Below, piece after piece: positions 1-10,488 of a stretch of 64,000 nt of DNA. Origin of the DNA: Owenia fusiformis (Eukaryota > Annelida > Polychaeta > Sabellida > Oweniidae). Position numbers and translations under genes: made by a program. The notes below the pieces were generated by a model that was not told the DNA's origin, did not search any database, and worked only from the letters and a program-made list of their open reading frames with translations. Within the stretch, counting starts at the first letter, position 1. Each line of letters begins with the position of its first letter. The stretch lies in assembly GCA_903813345.2 (NCBI GenBank), contig CAIIXF020000009.1:1488001-1552000 (forward strand), in the 5' to 3' direction.

Positions 1-330
1 CAGATGTCATTTCACCACTGTTAAATAATACATATAATTCAAACTGACAACATCAAGATTTGACCATATCAACAGTTTTTATTCATCAAAGTGTTTATTT
101 GATGTATAACAATAATTCACCATGTAAACCCTTAAGGTTGCCCTGCGTATCCATGACAATGATTACCCTAGTAACCATAACTTAGTCAATACTATGTCGG
201 TTGTCCAGAAATTTGAACAGAATAAGGTCAGATATATGGTGCTTATGTTGTAAAAGTTTCATGAAGAAATATGCAAGATAACAAAAGAAATAACAAAATT
301 AGCAATACTTATTGAACGCCCTGTATATTT
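1..330. other. Non-coding, no feature except a solo element end
   Basis: AT-rich sequence with no convincing exon. At 319-328 it ends in gccctgtata, which resembles the outer end of mariner-type elements found elsewhere in the window (for example 47575-47581). No matching opposite end was seen nearby. Confidence 0.4.
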
Positions 331-768
331 AAACATATTATCTAGGTACATCGATTGTACACTCAGCAGTGTATGCAGGTGTGGCCTCTGAGCCTGGACA
401 TATAGAATATCTTATATTTAAACATATATGTAGGTACATCGATTGTACACTCAGCAGTGTATGCAGGTGTAGCCTATGAGACTGGACATATAGAATATCT
501 TATATTTAAGCATATATGTAGGTACATCGATTGAACACTCAGCAGTGTATGCAGGTGTGACCTCTGAGCCTGGACATATAGAATATCTTATATTCAAACA
601 TATATGTAGGTACATCGATTGTACACTCAGCAGTGTATGCAGGTGTAGCCTATGAGCCTGGACATATAGAATATCTTATATTTAAGCATATATGTAGGTA
701 CATCGATTGAACACTCAGCAGTGTATGCAGGTGTGACCTCTGAGCCTGGACATATAGAATATGTTATC
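331..768. repeat. 88-bp tandem array, about 5 units, alternating A/B types
   Basis: Units begin with aaacatatatgtaggtac (or aagcatat...) at about 331, 420, 508, 596 and 684, so the period is 88 bp. Units 1, 3 and 5 carry 'cctctgagcctgg' and units 2 and 4 carry 'gcctatgag'. Units 3 and 5 also share ttgaacac, where the others have ttgtacac. This suggests a 176-bp higher-order unit. After 768 the similarity stops. No function is claimed. Confidence 0.85.
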
Positions 769-1268
769 CCAGCATCAGGAACACGTGGCTTTAACAGATT
801 TGCAACAATGGAAGGAAACATAAGTAGGTGTACTTACTCATTAATATGTATAAAATATGTACTTATTCAACACGTAAAAGTAGTTGTACTTACTCAACAT
901 GTTAGCACAAGTTTCAAGCTAAAAGATCTAAAAGTATTACAGAACAGACAGGAAATTGAAACAAATATATTTTGCAACCTGTCATAATTGAAAAAAGGAG
1001 ACCCTCGATTTTTGGAAGAATACGTTAATAATGATTTATTGATACACAAACTACTCCTTCAAACTAAGTTTTAAACGACATCTACCTAAAATAACCAGAC
1101 TGTAACATAGGTTTATTGCATTATACAAGTATGATCGAAAATATCTTAAGATGAATCAGTTTTCTATCTGAGATGTACGTAGTATGGATCCACTTAAACT
1201 GGGAATTAGAATTATTTTTTCTTTACAAATGGCTATTGTTAATGAAGCATCTCGTTGTCTTGTTATAG
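769..1268. other. Non-coding, probably intron upstream of the AMOP exon
   Basis: No exon recognised. A frame is open from 1172 (after TGA at 1169-1171) into the AMOP exon, with an ATG at 1184, but the residues before the likely splice acceptor at 1267-1268 do not resemble the family. This stretch is more probably intron end than coding. Confidence 0.4.
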
Positions 1269-1498
1269 AAACCGGAGTTTGGTTGTATCCCTTGATCTCC
1301 CAAAGGGATTACACATGTGAGGCTTGGCTGGCCAGCGAAGACCTTGGTTTTATAAGAGAAGTGATTGTGCCAAACACACCTGCTTGTGCATGTACATTGG
1401 CTGATATACAGATGGATAACAGTTTTATACGAACGTCTGAATCCGGCGTTGCCGTGTGTTATAGTCTTATTAACGTAACTAATGAAGGATCTGGTCAG
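1269..1498 (+). CDS. AMOP-domain protein, penultimate exon (first half of the AMOP domain)
   Basis: AMOP is an extracellular adhesion-associated domain found in isthmins, MUC4 and SUSD2-like proteins. This exon encodes the first half: YTCEAWLASED (the usual C..W...E start), then PACACTLADIQMD (the family's CxC-TL-x4-D segment), then VAVCYSL. Its end, GSGQ, is followed by the donor CAG|gtaaat in phase 0. The acceptor chosen is ttgttatag at 1260-1268, leaving two bases of a split codon. An upstream ATG at 1184 in the same frame is possible but less likely. The partner exon at 15571 begins exactly where the domain should continue (ECCY) and has the same phase. Earlier exons, such as a signal peptide or a TSP1, NIDO or sushi domain, must lie before the window. 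The domain call is by motif recognition. The gene name is unknown. Confidence 0.72.
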
Positions 1499-3180
1499 GT
1501 AAATGGTCAGAATTATATCTGACCTTAACCAGCATTTCTGAATGTGAGCAGAAGAACGTTTTTGTAAACTACCGATACAAAATGGCCTTACGGCCTTCTA
1601 TATACTCTATTTTCGAACTTCAGTGTATGGTAAGGTTGCAATCACAATAGATGTAAAACAGAGGTTTTCACATATTTTTTTGACAAAGTAAAATCTAATA
1701 CACTATAAAATGCCAACACACTTTTCAAATGTCTGCTAGAATTTCAGATCTTTTGAGATCTACCACAGTAATATGCCACAATAAAAAGAATAGTCATACA
1801 ATTTGAAACGGACGTAATAAATCATCTTTTATTAATTTATATATCCGAAAATCTATTTTATTAGATGATACTTATTTTAATATGTAATTCGTTAATTGTA
1901 AGCAGATATGTCGACAGAGTTTCGTCTTTGGAAATAAGGCCAGATCGACTAATATTCAAATGATATCTTAGATCAATCGACCGTTTAGCATTTTCAAATA
2001 TGTGCACCTGTTTCGTAATGTATTCCTTACAAGGACACCGAACTAGTTCCTTGCATGCCATGCACCATATTTTTTTTATCAACGCGGGTATCTACCTTAT
2101 TCGACCTACATTTTCATATGTTGCGTGAAACATCTTTTATTAGATTTACAATGGGTTATTTTGTTTTATTCCATTATTGGGAAATTTCCTGCAATCTGAT
2201 TGGTCAATGTGACTTAAATATATCCTGTATTTACACGCACTTTCCACTTAGCGTTGGATACAGACTGCACTTCTAGCTGATGAAATTGTAAAAGACAAAA
2301 TGAAAAATAAAAAACAAGGCCGAAAGAATGGGATCAAAAATATCTATGAGGTTAGAAGATTGATCTGTTTCTCCGGTCCCAAGCCAGGGAAATGGACTTG
2401 ATTAGGGGGGGGGGGGCGTTATATGAGTAATTATGGAATGAAAACGTTATTCAATGATTACTCGTGAATTAAATAAAATATTCTTTCCTTGAAATACAGA
2501 CATTCTAGGGAAGAATATTTTCTGTATTTCACTGGAATCATTGAATAACCTCATGATATATAGTTTCTTAACAGAACAAAAGCTTTGACAGAACAAAAAC
2601 GTTCGTGAATTTAATTGCCCGATATGTATTCTCCGGGCCAGTAGATAAAAAGTGCTTAAACAGTCTAGTTTGCATCCATTTAGAGTGTTGTAATCTATAC
2701 CAAAATGCAATAGGAAAAATGGTTCCAACCTTTCCCAGCAAATGAGCAGCAAAGCGGTGTGAAACAATGCTTTCCATTAAAAAATGCAATCCATAGGGAC
2801 GGACAAATTTGGTGATGGAACACGTTTAACCTTATCCGGTGTTTGTAGAAAAAAATCAGTGAACTAGCACTACAATTTGTAACCTCATGTGAATGTTGAA
2901 TGACCAAGTGCAAGAAGCTACATTTAGTAGTTGCCAACATATTTTGGCATCCTCCTTCGAGGCATCAAAACTTGGACCCTCAAAGAAGATGGCAAAAATA
3001 TAGTTATCACATACTAAGCTTACTGTTCTAAATCATTCGATTTGGATGTCTGACAGCGGAACCCAGAGTCAAGACCATATAAGTTGAAAATGTAGGTCCT
3101 ATGAAGTGGATACTGGTATAAATAACAAAATATGTCGCATCTAAAATAATCACGTGAAATACTTAAGTGTGCATGAATGA
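1499..3180. other. AMOP intron, 5' part: little structure
   Basis: Intron following the donor at 1499. Two small things are visible. A poly-G run lies at about 2405-2416. An imperfect hairpin spans about 2451-2550, with arms attcaatgatt / aatcattgaat and an inner aatattctttcc-like pair. Short open frames on both strands show no family resemblance and are treated as chance. Confidence 0.45.
2451..2550. repeat. Small foldback (hairpin)
   Basis: The ends attcaatgatt and aatcattgaat are complementary, and inner segments around gaaatacag / ctgtatttc also pair. This is probably a short MITE remnant. No target duplication is clear. Confidence 0.55.
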
Positions 3181-4455
3181 ACTATAGTCCCTGATCTGGA
3201 CCCTCTGAAAAAAAGTTTTGTTGTCCGGTACTTTCCCACATAAAATGATTGTACCGTTTGAAAGAACAGACTTCCCTCTTAAAGAAAACACCCATTCTAT
3301 TGATGTAAACAGGGGCAAAAGGCACCAAAACGGGGTTAGACAAGGTGGCATTCTGAAGTCTCACTTTCTTGTCATCACGATTCCAGGAAAACCATCAGAC
3401 GGATTTACTTCAAGTTTTCACACATGTTACATGGTAAGAAGTTCTAGAGCTGATTAACTTTGCGGCGGCCATCTTGCATTCTGGCGGCCATCTTGGAAAT
3501 TTTTTCAGATAAATATTGTCATCGCGATTCCACAAAAAACACATAACAGATGTACTTCAAATGTTCACACATGTTACATGGTAAAAAGTCCTAGACCTCA
3601 TTATATTTTCGGTGGCCATCTTGCATTCTGGCAGCCATCTTGGAAGTTTTAAGATAAATCTTGTCATCACGATTTCAGGAAATCCAAACGGATTTACTTC
3701 AAATTTCCACACATGTTACATGGAAAGAAAATATAGCACTCTACTATACCTTGCATTTGGCTTTCATGAGCAACCCATTTGGCTTATTAGTAATGATAAT
3801 ATATTTGTTTTTATTTGTCTGTTCCTTATTAATGGTTTATCGGTTGAAAGTTAGATGTTGATAAGGTACTTTCAAAAATATACTAAACAATCCAATAAGA
3901 CAAACAAAGTATCTTATGCATTTCTGGGTGTTAGGTATAGTAGTGTGATAGAGGTGAATAACTTTTGGGCAGCTATCTTGCATTCTGGCGGCCATCTTGG
4001 AAATTAAGGAATAAATCTTGTCATCTTGATTCCAGGAAAACAACCTAACAGATTAACTTCAAATTTTCACACATGTTACATGGTATGAAGTTCTAGAGCT
4101 GATTAACTTTTCAGTGGCCATCTTGCATTATGGCGGCCATTTTGGAAGGTTTATAGATAAATCTTGTAATCACGATTCCAGAAAAACCACTTCACAGTTT
4201 TACTTCGAATTTTCACACATGTTACATGGTATGAAGTTCTAGAGCTGACTAACTTTTCGGTGGCCATGTTGCATTCCATCGGCCATCTTGGAAGTTTTTA
4301 GATAAATCTTGTTATCACGATTCCATGAAAACCACGTAACAGTTTTACTTCAAATTTTCACACATGTTACATGGTAAGAAGTTATAGAGCTGATTAACTT
4401 TCCGATAGCCATCTTGCATTCTGGCGGCCATCTTGGAAGTTTGTAGATAAATATA
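3181..4455. repeat. 146-bp tandem array with 'aagatggccgcc' core, interrupted
   Basis: The motif acatgttacatggt recurs at about 3422, 3567, 3711, 4071, 4217 and 4362, a period of 145-146 bp. Each unit also holds gccatcttgcattctggcgg and tcatcacgattccagg. Positions 3728-3955 interrupt the array with unrelated sequence. The first part, from 3181, is repeated in inverted orientation at 14545-15180 and includes the single-copy lead-in (accgtttgaaagaacagac). Scattered single units occur elsewhere, for example near 44130. Confidence 0.88.
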
Positions 4456-4463
4456 AAATACAG

Positions 4464-4940
4464 TCAAAGCATTTACCACCAACAAAGGATGCTCTCATTC
4501 TCCATATAAATAGAGCCAACTATCAGGCCTATATTTGGCGAAACGCAAGCAAATCAATGATTGATTATCAATCCCCCACATTACATGGTTGGACATTCAA
4601 AGGGAATAAACTACAAATTAAGTGGATGGAAAACGGTCCTGCCCCACAAGAAATAATGGAGCTTGTTGCTTGTAGTTGTAAAGGAGCGTGTGACTCAATG
4701 AAATGTAGTTGTAAGAAACAAGATCTCATTTGTGGAAGTTCATGTAAGTGCCGCAAAGGTGTGTGTGAGAACTGACCAACCCATCAGCACGATGATGTTG
4801 ATGAGAGCGACAATGAATTTGAACCAGTTGATGACACCATTACACCAAACGTTGAAGATCAGGAAGAAAATGAATTACTTGAAAATCTCTTACCTGACAA
4901 CTGGATGAACCAACTTGTCAAAGTTGATGCCATAATATGA
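4464..4940 (+). pseudogene. TSO1-like CXC-domain gene, dead copy (element-associated family)
   Basis: An open frame reads LPPTKDALILHINRANYQ, HGWTF..LQIKWM, then PAPQEIMEL and a cysteine block spaced CxCx3Cx4CxCx6Cx3CxCx4C, ending CEN. This order (LPP..R..YQ..IW, HGW, W...PAPQ, CXC) is typical of a multicopy invertebrate family with a tesmin/TSO1-like CXC zinc-binding domain, often linked to mobile elements. A TGA at 4773-4775 interrupts the frame. It then stays open for 54 more codons with an acidic tail (DDVDESDNEFE) to a second TGA at 4938. A splice-like cag precedes 4464. Only the C-terminal part of the family is present. It lies inside the AMOP intron and is bounded upstream by the 146-bp array and downstream by a solo mariner-type end (ccctgtata at about 4952). 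It is probably a relic with no function. Confidence 0.7.
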
Positions 4941-5206
4941 ATTATCTCACCCTGTATATACACTGGTGACACAAGACAAAATCGTATGGAATAAATTGCA
5001 ATAAGATGGTTATTAAGCTTGTTATTATGGTCTTACTAGTGGTTATTATTGAGTAATGGTACAGGTATCCGATATGGTATTGCAGCTTACACTTAAGTAA
5101 TGGTACACGTATCCTTGGATTTTAGGCCCGAATACCGAGGTTTATTTTTTTGATTATCGTGTATTATTATTTTGTGTTAATATTAGTTAACCATCTAACT
5201 ATTGGC

Positions 5207-5901
5207 TACCCTTTGCATTCGTTTGACTTCACTTCTTAAAATAGAGCTTCGTCTTCGTCTTGTAGTTTAACTACATGTAGACTCTGCACGCAGGGTAACT
5301 ATTGGCATGATATTGATAACCTTGTTATATTAATATAGCGCATAGGCGTAGCCAGGGGGATGCGATGGGATGCGATCGCACCCCCCCCCTCCATAACCAA
5401 TGAAAATAGAACCATTAGAAAGAAGAGAAAAGTCTTAAAATGCTTTTTTTGAAGCTTCTAGCTCGATTTTGAACGAAGTTGCACCAATTTTTGTAAAATT
5501 CAAAACAAATCTTCAAAAACATTTTTAATGCCACGATCGCACCCCCCCCCCCCCGACTGAAAGCTGGCTACGCCACTGTAACGTGTAATCAATACGCTAC
5601 ATTTTGTATGTTCAATTTGTATACTAAAAACTGTTATTAATCCACAGATTTAGATGAAGACAAGATAAAAATCCGAATCAAGAATGAAAAGGTGTCTAAG
5701 TATATAAATCTTAAGGGTAATGCATATTTGAATTAAACAGAGGCGGGTTAATTTATATTGTACTATGAATTACGCAATTATTCAAAATTGCAGCTAAGAT
5801 GCCTGTTTTATGATACCCTGCGTGCAGAGTCTAGTTAAACTACGTATACACTAAGACGAAGCTCTCTTTTAAGAAGTGAAGTCGAACGAATGCAAAGGGT
5901 A
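5207..5901. mobile_element. Foldback element with 90-bp terminal inverted repeats
   Basis: Left arm 5207-5296 (taccctttgcattcg ... cacgcagggta) and right arm 5814-5901 (taccctgcgtgcagag ... caaagggta) are reverse complements over about 90 bp. A third arm copy lies at 6931-7014 in the orientation of the right arm, so two overlapping or partial elements may be present. No target duplication was recognised. No protein coding was seen. Confidence 0.75.
5341..5578. mobile_element. Short MITE with GGCGTAGCCAG ends, nested in the foldback element
   Basis: Left end ataggcgtagccaggggg and right end ctggctacgccactg form terminal inverted repeats of about 15 bp. C-runs and gcgatcgcacccc lie near both ends. 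A single matching end recurs at 8717. Ends of the type CAGTGGCGTAGCC are widespread in invertebrate non-autonomous DNA elements. The superfamily was not determined. Confidence 0.65.
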
Positions 5902-6744
5902 GTTTTATGAAAAATATCACGAAAGATGTATTCTAGATATCAGTAGTATTCTCAGAAATTTATTATCCGAAACGGATAACATCTGGCCACTCAGACAAAC
6001 AATCGCAGACATAGGCTAAGCTTGTTTATTTAACAGTTAGATTTGTTGACTTACCGATCCGTATTTCAATCTCCGGGAAGACGTTCTTTTCACTTTGTAT
6101 TTGCGTGCAGTGTAATATAAGTTGATACTTTTGTTCAAAAATGTACTTTTAATGGCCATTTTATGCCTTTTATTTTCAAATTATGTTTTGATGTAAGTGT
6201 GAAAAGTCAAGAAACGTCAACCCCGACTTTTAATTAAAAAATGTTGGTTAATCACTTATGGCAAATCACAAGGTTGATGATGTCAACGGACCATGATCGT
6301 GGAAGGCTATCAATATCAGGTGTATATCGGATAGAAAATAAATATAGCTAATTTTTCGCACTGATATGATGATGACTATTCTGGCGAATCGGGTAGATAT
6401 TTCTCAGTTTTTTTCCGATAATAAAACTATTCATTTCTATCAATTTAACAAACAGGGTCCTTTGAATGCACATTAAAACTATAAAAGTATTTATTGGGCG
6501 TACATACTCGTTCTGTCATGTTACTTTCATTTCATTTGCAAGTTGTCCACATATTAATCCAGCGTTTTGTTTAATCAAATTTCCCGCCCCTTGAGGTTTC
6601 CGACTGTAAAACTTAATATTTAATACTAACCAATGCATCAGTTAATATTTTCAGAATACAAATTTTCCATTTTTATTTCTCTGATAGATAAAGTCTCATT
6701 TTGAATCTGTTCGTGTATTAAAGAGTATGCTTTTATAATGCCGT

Positions 6745-6872
6745 GGTCACATTTGCTCAGATTTTCAGCACCGGCGCCCGGCCGATGAGTATTTTGTTCA
6801 AAATTGTATTCAATTCTGAACAAGATACTCAATCGGCCGGGCGCCGTAATGAAAATCGGAGCAAATGTTATC
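6745..6872. mobile_element. Palindromic MITE, copy 1
   Basis: A near-perfect hairpin. The arm cacatttgctcagattttca with ccggcgcccggccgatgagt pairs with actcaatcggccgggcgccg and gaaaatcggagcaaatg. The loop holds ttcaaaattgtattcaattctgaa, itself a palindrome. A shorter relative is at 53797-53899. Confidence 0.8.
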
Positions 6873-6930
6873 AAGTCATAACTGATGAAAAATCAAATGA
6901 GAACATGAACATGGATAATAGGGGCTCTAT

Positions 6931-7014
6931 TACGCTGCGTGCAGAGTCTAATTATAAACTACGAGAAGACGAAACTCTCATTTAAGAAGTGAAGTCGAAC
7001 AAATGCAAAGGGTA
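6931..7014. repeat. Third copy of the 90-bp arm of the 5.2-5.9 kb foldback
   Basis: The sequence tacgctgcgtgcagagtcta ... aagtcgaac ... gcaaagggta matches the right arm 5814-5901 in the same orientation. It may be the outer end of a second element sharing the 5.8-kb arm. Confidence 0.7.
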
Positions 7015-7284
7015 GGGTACTATAGAAGGGGATCATATAAAAGCACGATCTATTTTACAACGCCTTTAAGTTTTGTTGCCCTTTGTGCATTTCAAAAATA
7101 AAATATCTTAATCTGATTTGTTCCACCTTTCTTTTCGCTCAGTTCTGCAATATTATGTCCATATGTTGTTTAGGATTATGTCATTTGCGAAATAGCTGTA
7201 AGACATTATGAGAATGAATATGGGAGATTCCACGATAATGTTCTTCACATGATTTTATACACATACCTGCACAACAATCGCAAA

Positions 7285-7458
7285 CAGAAGTCTTAATATT
7301 GTCCAATAAAAAATAAGAATCTAACATTTAATGATAACAAAAGGATTAATTGCTTAGTTCTCTTTGTTTTAGTCTTTGTTTTCTTAAATGCGGAAGTGTA
7401 CCAACATCACCTAGATTACATAAGAGATCATCTGACAGTCTAAAATTGCTTTTAATTG
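7285..7458. repeat. Direct repeat, copy 1 of 2 (about 174 bp)
   Basis: cagaagtct...attgtccaa ... gcggaagtgtaccaacatca ... cagtctaaaattgctttt. A second copy with point changes begins 502 bp downstream at 7787. Confidence 0.8.
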
Positions 7459-7786
7459 CAAGTTAATGCATTCCGACCAAAATTTGTATACCTGTAATTT
7501 GGGGGGGGGGGCGATGTTACATCACATAACTACAACGTTCATATAGCAATATACAATAAGCATGTCCGTATAAAAGCTAAAATTATAAAAACTCATTTCA
7601 AAGTCATTCTGTTCATGGAAGCGTCAAGTTATGAAAAACAATGCTAAACACTCAAACAAATCGACTTGATTACCTTTGAAAACTTCTTGAGAGGAAATGG
7701 ACTAATGTATTTTTCTAACTCATTAGAGCGTCTGTCTGATTGAAATACTATTTTTTAAATACAAACATAAATGATTTAATCTTGGT

Positions 7787-7960
7787 CAGAAGTCTGAACA
7801 TTGTCCAACAAAATAATAAGAATCTAACATTTAATGATTACAAAAGGATTAATTGCTATATAGTCTTTGTCTTAGTCTTTGTTTTTCTAACGGCGGAAGT
7901 GTACCAACATCACCTTGATTACAGAAGAGATCATCTAACAGTCTAAAATTGCTTTTAATT
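7787..7960. repeat. Direct repeat, copy 2 of 2 (about 174 bp)
   Basis: Matches 7285-7458 along its length, including gcggaagtgtaccaacatca and cagtctaaaattgcttttaa. It could be a local tandem duplication or the direct terminal repeats of a small element. No internal genes were seen. Confidence 0.8.
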
Positions 7961-9966
7961 CCCGGGTTTTAATTACATTTTATGTATAGACTTTTTGCCT
8001 CTATTCTCATTTTTAAACCTGTTTCTGTTTGCTTATTTAACAATTGTGATAAATTATTCAGTTAGTGTCGAAATCAAAACAATTTTCTACTTTATAGTCC
8101 CCTCCTCTTGCACTGAATAAATATTAAAATAAGCCAGTCTGATTGCGAATTTACAAATCCTGTAAAAGTAGCTCCAAACCGCCTTTTAATCAGAGAAAAC
8201 AATAAGTTAATTCATCTGATTGCGAAAATACGAATCAATCTGATTATCTGATCCCCATGCTATTTCATCTTGATTCACAAGGTTTCGATTGTTCCTACCT
8301 GTCTCTAGACCCAGTGGAAAGCGACGACGTGCTATTTGATTCGTGCATTATCTACAAGTCAGTCGGGCAAGGGTGAAATTATTTCATTTGAAAACAGAAA
8401 TAAATATCAGAACCCCTCTAGCATTACTATTCGGAAGAAATTCATAAAAAAAATAAGGTACACAACTGATGAAGGGTCGCACACAATGCACGCACCCCTG
8501 TCCTCATCCTCGGTGTTTGCCCACACACGACCACATTTGACAATTTTTCTAAAAGCGTTTTCCCCGGGAATATAGGTGTAGCGGTTGCCAGAAGTCGCAC
8601 AGCTTGGGAGTCAGGGTATCCTGATCAATGCCTCAACGCCTGACGGGTCTGATATTTAGAGGGGGCGCAAGAATTATTAGGGGGCGGGGTAAACATGAAA
8701 GTTGCATAAATATCCATAGGCGTAGCCAGGAGGGGGGGGGGGGGGGGGGGTGCGATGGGTGCGATAACAATAGGCTTTATATATGCTTTAATGTTTTATT
8801 TAGCATGATGCTTTTATGTAGGCTATTAATTACAGTTCTTTTTGCAATATAAAACTGGTATGTTTATGCAAATTCCGATTGGACTAATATAAAGGGATAT
8901 TGTTTCATTATGTGGACTTGAGAAAGTCCGACATACTCATTGCTTTCAACCCAAAACTTAAAATAGGAAGTTATCAAGATTCCAAGAACACGATCGCTAC
9001 TTAAACAATACGTTTGTAAAATCCCGGCGATCGAAATGCAATCAAACTTTCGCAATCAGGTGCCTAATTAGTCTTTTGATCTCTAAAGTTTTACGACTGA
9101 ACGTTTCAATGAACTCGTGAGAAGCAAACGCAATCATCATATAAACATTTTTGAAAAGTCAGTCTCGGAAGAATTTTCCAAGCATTCCCTGCTTCGATGC
9201 GTTTTTATTGCAAGGGCCGTTTAGCGCCGATAATATAATTCATTATAAGGCATTAGGGTTGTGCTTTATTTGTTTTATTTATATAATGTTATAAATGTGT
9301 ACGACACTTTAATGAATTATTTTTAGGGTTACAATGCATATTTGACTTTTCCCTCTAAACGTTTAAAATTCATCTTTATACTTTTATACTTTTCTTAGTT
9401 TGCTTCAATAAAATTTAACATTGGATCCCAGACAGTTATCAAATTCTCAGACATTTGATTAATATAGATATTTGTACTTCCGTTGACCAGTGGTGCTGGT
9501 GTGACTGAGATTCGAATCTAATATGTTTCATTTTTATGTAAATTGAGAGGAATAAAATTTTATTTTAAGCGTTTTAACAATCTTAACGTTTGGCGTGCAG
9601 CTCAACTTAATACACAATCAAAGGTCAGAATACAGAAATAAGAACATGCCTTTTATTTGTTATTCAAGCTCCAGCAATATCCCCGTTATAAAACCAAAAT
9701 AACTGCGGTTAGGTACCATATCTTGATTACAGTTAAGACAGGCCATCTCATTTTGGTATGCCAGAGCCACTCTTATCTGCCGATTGTGGAAGGATAAAGA
9801 CAAAGGGGTTGCGGCTATCGCGATGAGGCCATCTTATTTCTAGGAATTATTTCTGCCTCTCATTCCTTAAACCGGCTTTGTTAAACAGTGCCAAAATATA
9901 TAAGTCGGAGCCAAAAACAAGACTATTTTTATATTTAAATCCCCTCACCTTGTCAATGTCTATGCT
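7961..9966. other. AMOP intron, mostly unstructured
   Basis: This stretch contains one GGCGTAGCCAG solo end at 8717 followed by a G-run (about 8729-8750). A short codon-like stretch lies at 8282-8373 (see findings). Nothing else was recognised. Confidence 0.4.
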
Positions 9967-9972
9967 ATGCCT

Positions 9973-10482
9973 CAGGCCTGTCAACTTGGGAACACCTAAC
10001 ATGAGTGACTTGGAAATGTTGAACACCTCCCCTCTAAATGTGGACACCTTGGTCCAAATCTGAACACCTCGATCCAAATTTTGAACACCTTGGTTTAAAT
10101 TTTATTACATCTTGTGAAATTTTGAACACCTCAAATTTTTCGCGATCGCTACGCTTGCGTTTCAAACATCCATCAACGGGGGGGGGGGGGGGGGGGGGGG
10201 GGGGGTAGGTACGAACATTTTCGGGACGGAATGCGTGACATATTAGTGATTCGCGTGAAAAGTCCGAACGAAATGCGTACGTTTTTTTTCGGCGTTCGTA
10301 TTTTTGCTGTGTAGACGAACTTTTTTAGAAATTTTTCTACAGAAATTTTTTTGCTTGACAATTACCAGGTAAAATGCGTATTTGCGTGACATTTTCTGTC
10401 ACGCAAAAATAACTGGCGTGACTTCAAATTCTTCAGCAAATGCGTGACAAATACGCAAATTGCGGGACAGTTGACAGGCCTG
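9973..10482. mobile_element. 510-bp non-autonomous DNA element with CAGGCCTGTCAACT ends
   Basis: The left end caggcctgtcaact and right end agttgacaggcctg are inverted repeats. They are flanked by the direct repeat atgcct at 9967-9972 and 10483-10488, which I read as a 6-bp target duplication. The inside has repeated ttgaacacct phrases (10015-10135), a run of about 27 G near 10180-10206, and a segment rich in gcgtgac / gtcacgc inverted motifs (10230-10450). No transposase is present. Confidence 0.75.
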
Positions 10483-10488
10483 ATGCCT

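Noticed and set aside
331-768. CRISPR-like array
   Set aside because: Head-to-tail units without unique spacers, in an animal genome. It is a minisatellite.
3163-3457. Several 60-80 codon frames shared with 14895-15279
   Set aside because: They are the inverted duplication of a non-coding array read in different frames.
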